Source: Hyphomicrobiales bacterium
GTDB taxonomy: Bacteria; Pseudomonadota; Alphaproteobacteria; Rhizobiales; Xanthobacteraceae
Reading direction: 5' to 3'
Assembly: GCA_016201085.1 (NCBI GenBank)
Contig: JACQDO010000115.1
Location: 1 to 5,343, forward strand
DNA length: 5,343 nt
The notes below the pieces were generated by a model. The model searched no databases, was not told the DNA's origin, and saw nothing but the letters and a program-made list of their open reading frames with translations. Shown here piece by piece: positions 4,982 through 5,343 of the stretch. The translations under genes and the position numbers were made by a program. Each line of letters opens with the position of its first letter. Position 1 is the first letter of the stretch.

Positions 4982-5084
4982 GGGGGTCTTCAAGGACAAT
5001 CTGTTGCGAAGGCTGCGGGAAACTAGCCGAGCCGGACTCTTTTCTCAACCCAAGCCGTGTTAACTCGTTAATGTTGGAAAATCC
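4982..5084 (-). other. Gap between phosphatase and maf, with a short palindrome and weak promoter-like boxes
   Basis: This 103-bp gap holds no gene. It contains an AT-rich inverted repeat TTAAC-TC-GTTAA (5060-5071) and a GACTC (GANTC) site at 5035-5039. On the minus strand TTGAGA (5048-5043) is 17 bases from TAGTTT (5025-5020). The latter is a poor -10, so a promoter for the maf operon is possible but weak on sequence. There is no strong terminator hairpin after the phosphatase, leaving co-transcription open. Confidence 0.3.
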
Positions 5085-5343
5085 TCACTCATTGCCGCCG
5101 CCGCCAGGCGCCCCGAATCGCTCCTGGATATGCGCCTTGAGCTGGTCGCGCACCGCGCGATAGGCCTCGAGCCGATGCTCGCGGCTGCCCTCGGCCGCAG
5201 ACGGATCGGCGGTCGGCCAGTATTCGACCTTGGCCGCGCTGGTGCGGGTGAGCTCCAGCGCCTTGTGGTGCGCCGGCGGCGACAGCGTCACGATCAGATC
5301 GAAATTGAGCCCTTCCAGCTCGTCGAGCTCCTCGATGGTCATC
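5085..5343 (-). CDS. Low-molecular-weight protein tyrosine phosphatase / ArsC-like (partial, N-terminus off the window)
   Basis: The last 85 or so residues of a protein that enters from the right edge and ends at TGA 5087-5085. LNFDLIVTLSPPAHHKALEL followed by VEYWPTADPS is the C-terminal half of the LMW-PTP/arsenate-reductase-like fold. The Asp of the DP pair is the expected general acid, and the helix REHRLEAYRAVRDQLKAHI closes the domain. The nucleophile loop CX5R lies outside the window, so catalytic competence cannot be judged. An ATG at 5342 falls inside the domain and is not taken as the start. The tail ends in a flexible GAPGGGG stretch. It is transcribed toward maf. From memory, such a phosphatase gene stands upstream of maf or infA in many Hyphomicrobiales, which supports the call. 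A role as phosphatase or as thioredoxin-type arsenate reductase cannot be separated here. Confidence 0.85.
   Translation of the reverse strand, partial: MTIEELDELEGLNFDLIVTLSPPAHHKALELTRTSAAKVEYWPTADPSAAEGSREHRLEAYRAVRDQLKAHIQERFGAPGGGGNE

Noticed and set aside
5060..5071. TTAAC-TC-GTTAA as a CtrA site
   Set aside because: CtrA sites have TTAA-N7-TTAAC, whereas the spacing between TTAA halves here is four bases.
1..5343. CRISPR array, transposase or toxin-antitoxin pair
   Set aside because: No regularly spaced direct repeats, no transposase-like reading frame, and no paired small overlapping genes were found; the only repeats are the two inverted intergenic elements.

Overview
The window looks like chromosomal DNA of a GC-rich alphaproteobacterium, probably Hyphomicrobiales (Bradyrhizobium/Rhodopseudomonas/Pseudolabrys-like). 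The evidence is the strong GC bias in third codon positions, a short alphaproteobacterial-type YacG, a run of phosphatase, maf, yacG and tRNA-Phe, and a pair of intergenic palindromic repeats of the RIME/Bru-RS/RPE kind known from this order. This assignment is inference from sequence character, not from a database search.

Left part (1-1268). The end of an amidohydrolase-2-type protein is followed by a ~105-bp two-hairpin repeat. Next come a 110-aa minus-strand protein with an ABM-like (dimeric alpha/beta barrel) pattern and a second copy of the repeat in the opposite orientation. A plus-strand hotdog-fold acyl-CoA thioesterase of the 4-hydroxybenzoyl-CoA thioesterase family follows. The two repeats share a 48-bp identical block, and copy 1 supplies the stop codon of the small protein.

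Middle (1312-1455). A minus-strand tRNA-Phe(GAA) with encoded CCA has its own well-formed sigma70-type promoter, with a -35/-10 spacing of 17.

Right part (1480-5343), all on the minus strand and in transcription order: low-molecular-weight protein tyrosine phosphatase (ArsC/Wzb-like, N-terminus outside the window), maf (nucleotide pyrophosphatase), an acid-CoA ligase, yacG (zinc-binding gyrase inhibitor), then the alpha and beta subunits of a split ThDP-dependent decarboxylase of the sulfopyruvate/phosphonopyruvate decarboxylase type (ComD/ComE-like). The three junctions from ligase to beta subunit are all 4-base ATGA stop/start overlaps, so these four genes are almost certainly translationally coupled. 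maf lies 25 nt upstream of the ligase and probably belongs to the same transcript.

The most interesting point is the interleaving: a CoA ligase sits between maf and yacG, and a two-subunit ThDP enzyme sits between yacG and tRNA-Phe. Metabolic genes of unknown substrate have become coupled to a housekeeping cassette. The substrate cannot be read from the sequence. A 2-oxo acid decarboxylation plus a CoA activation is the most that can be inferred, possibly connected with the nearby thioesterase and amidohydrolase. No CRISPR, insertion sequence or phage gene is visible.
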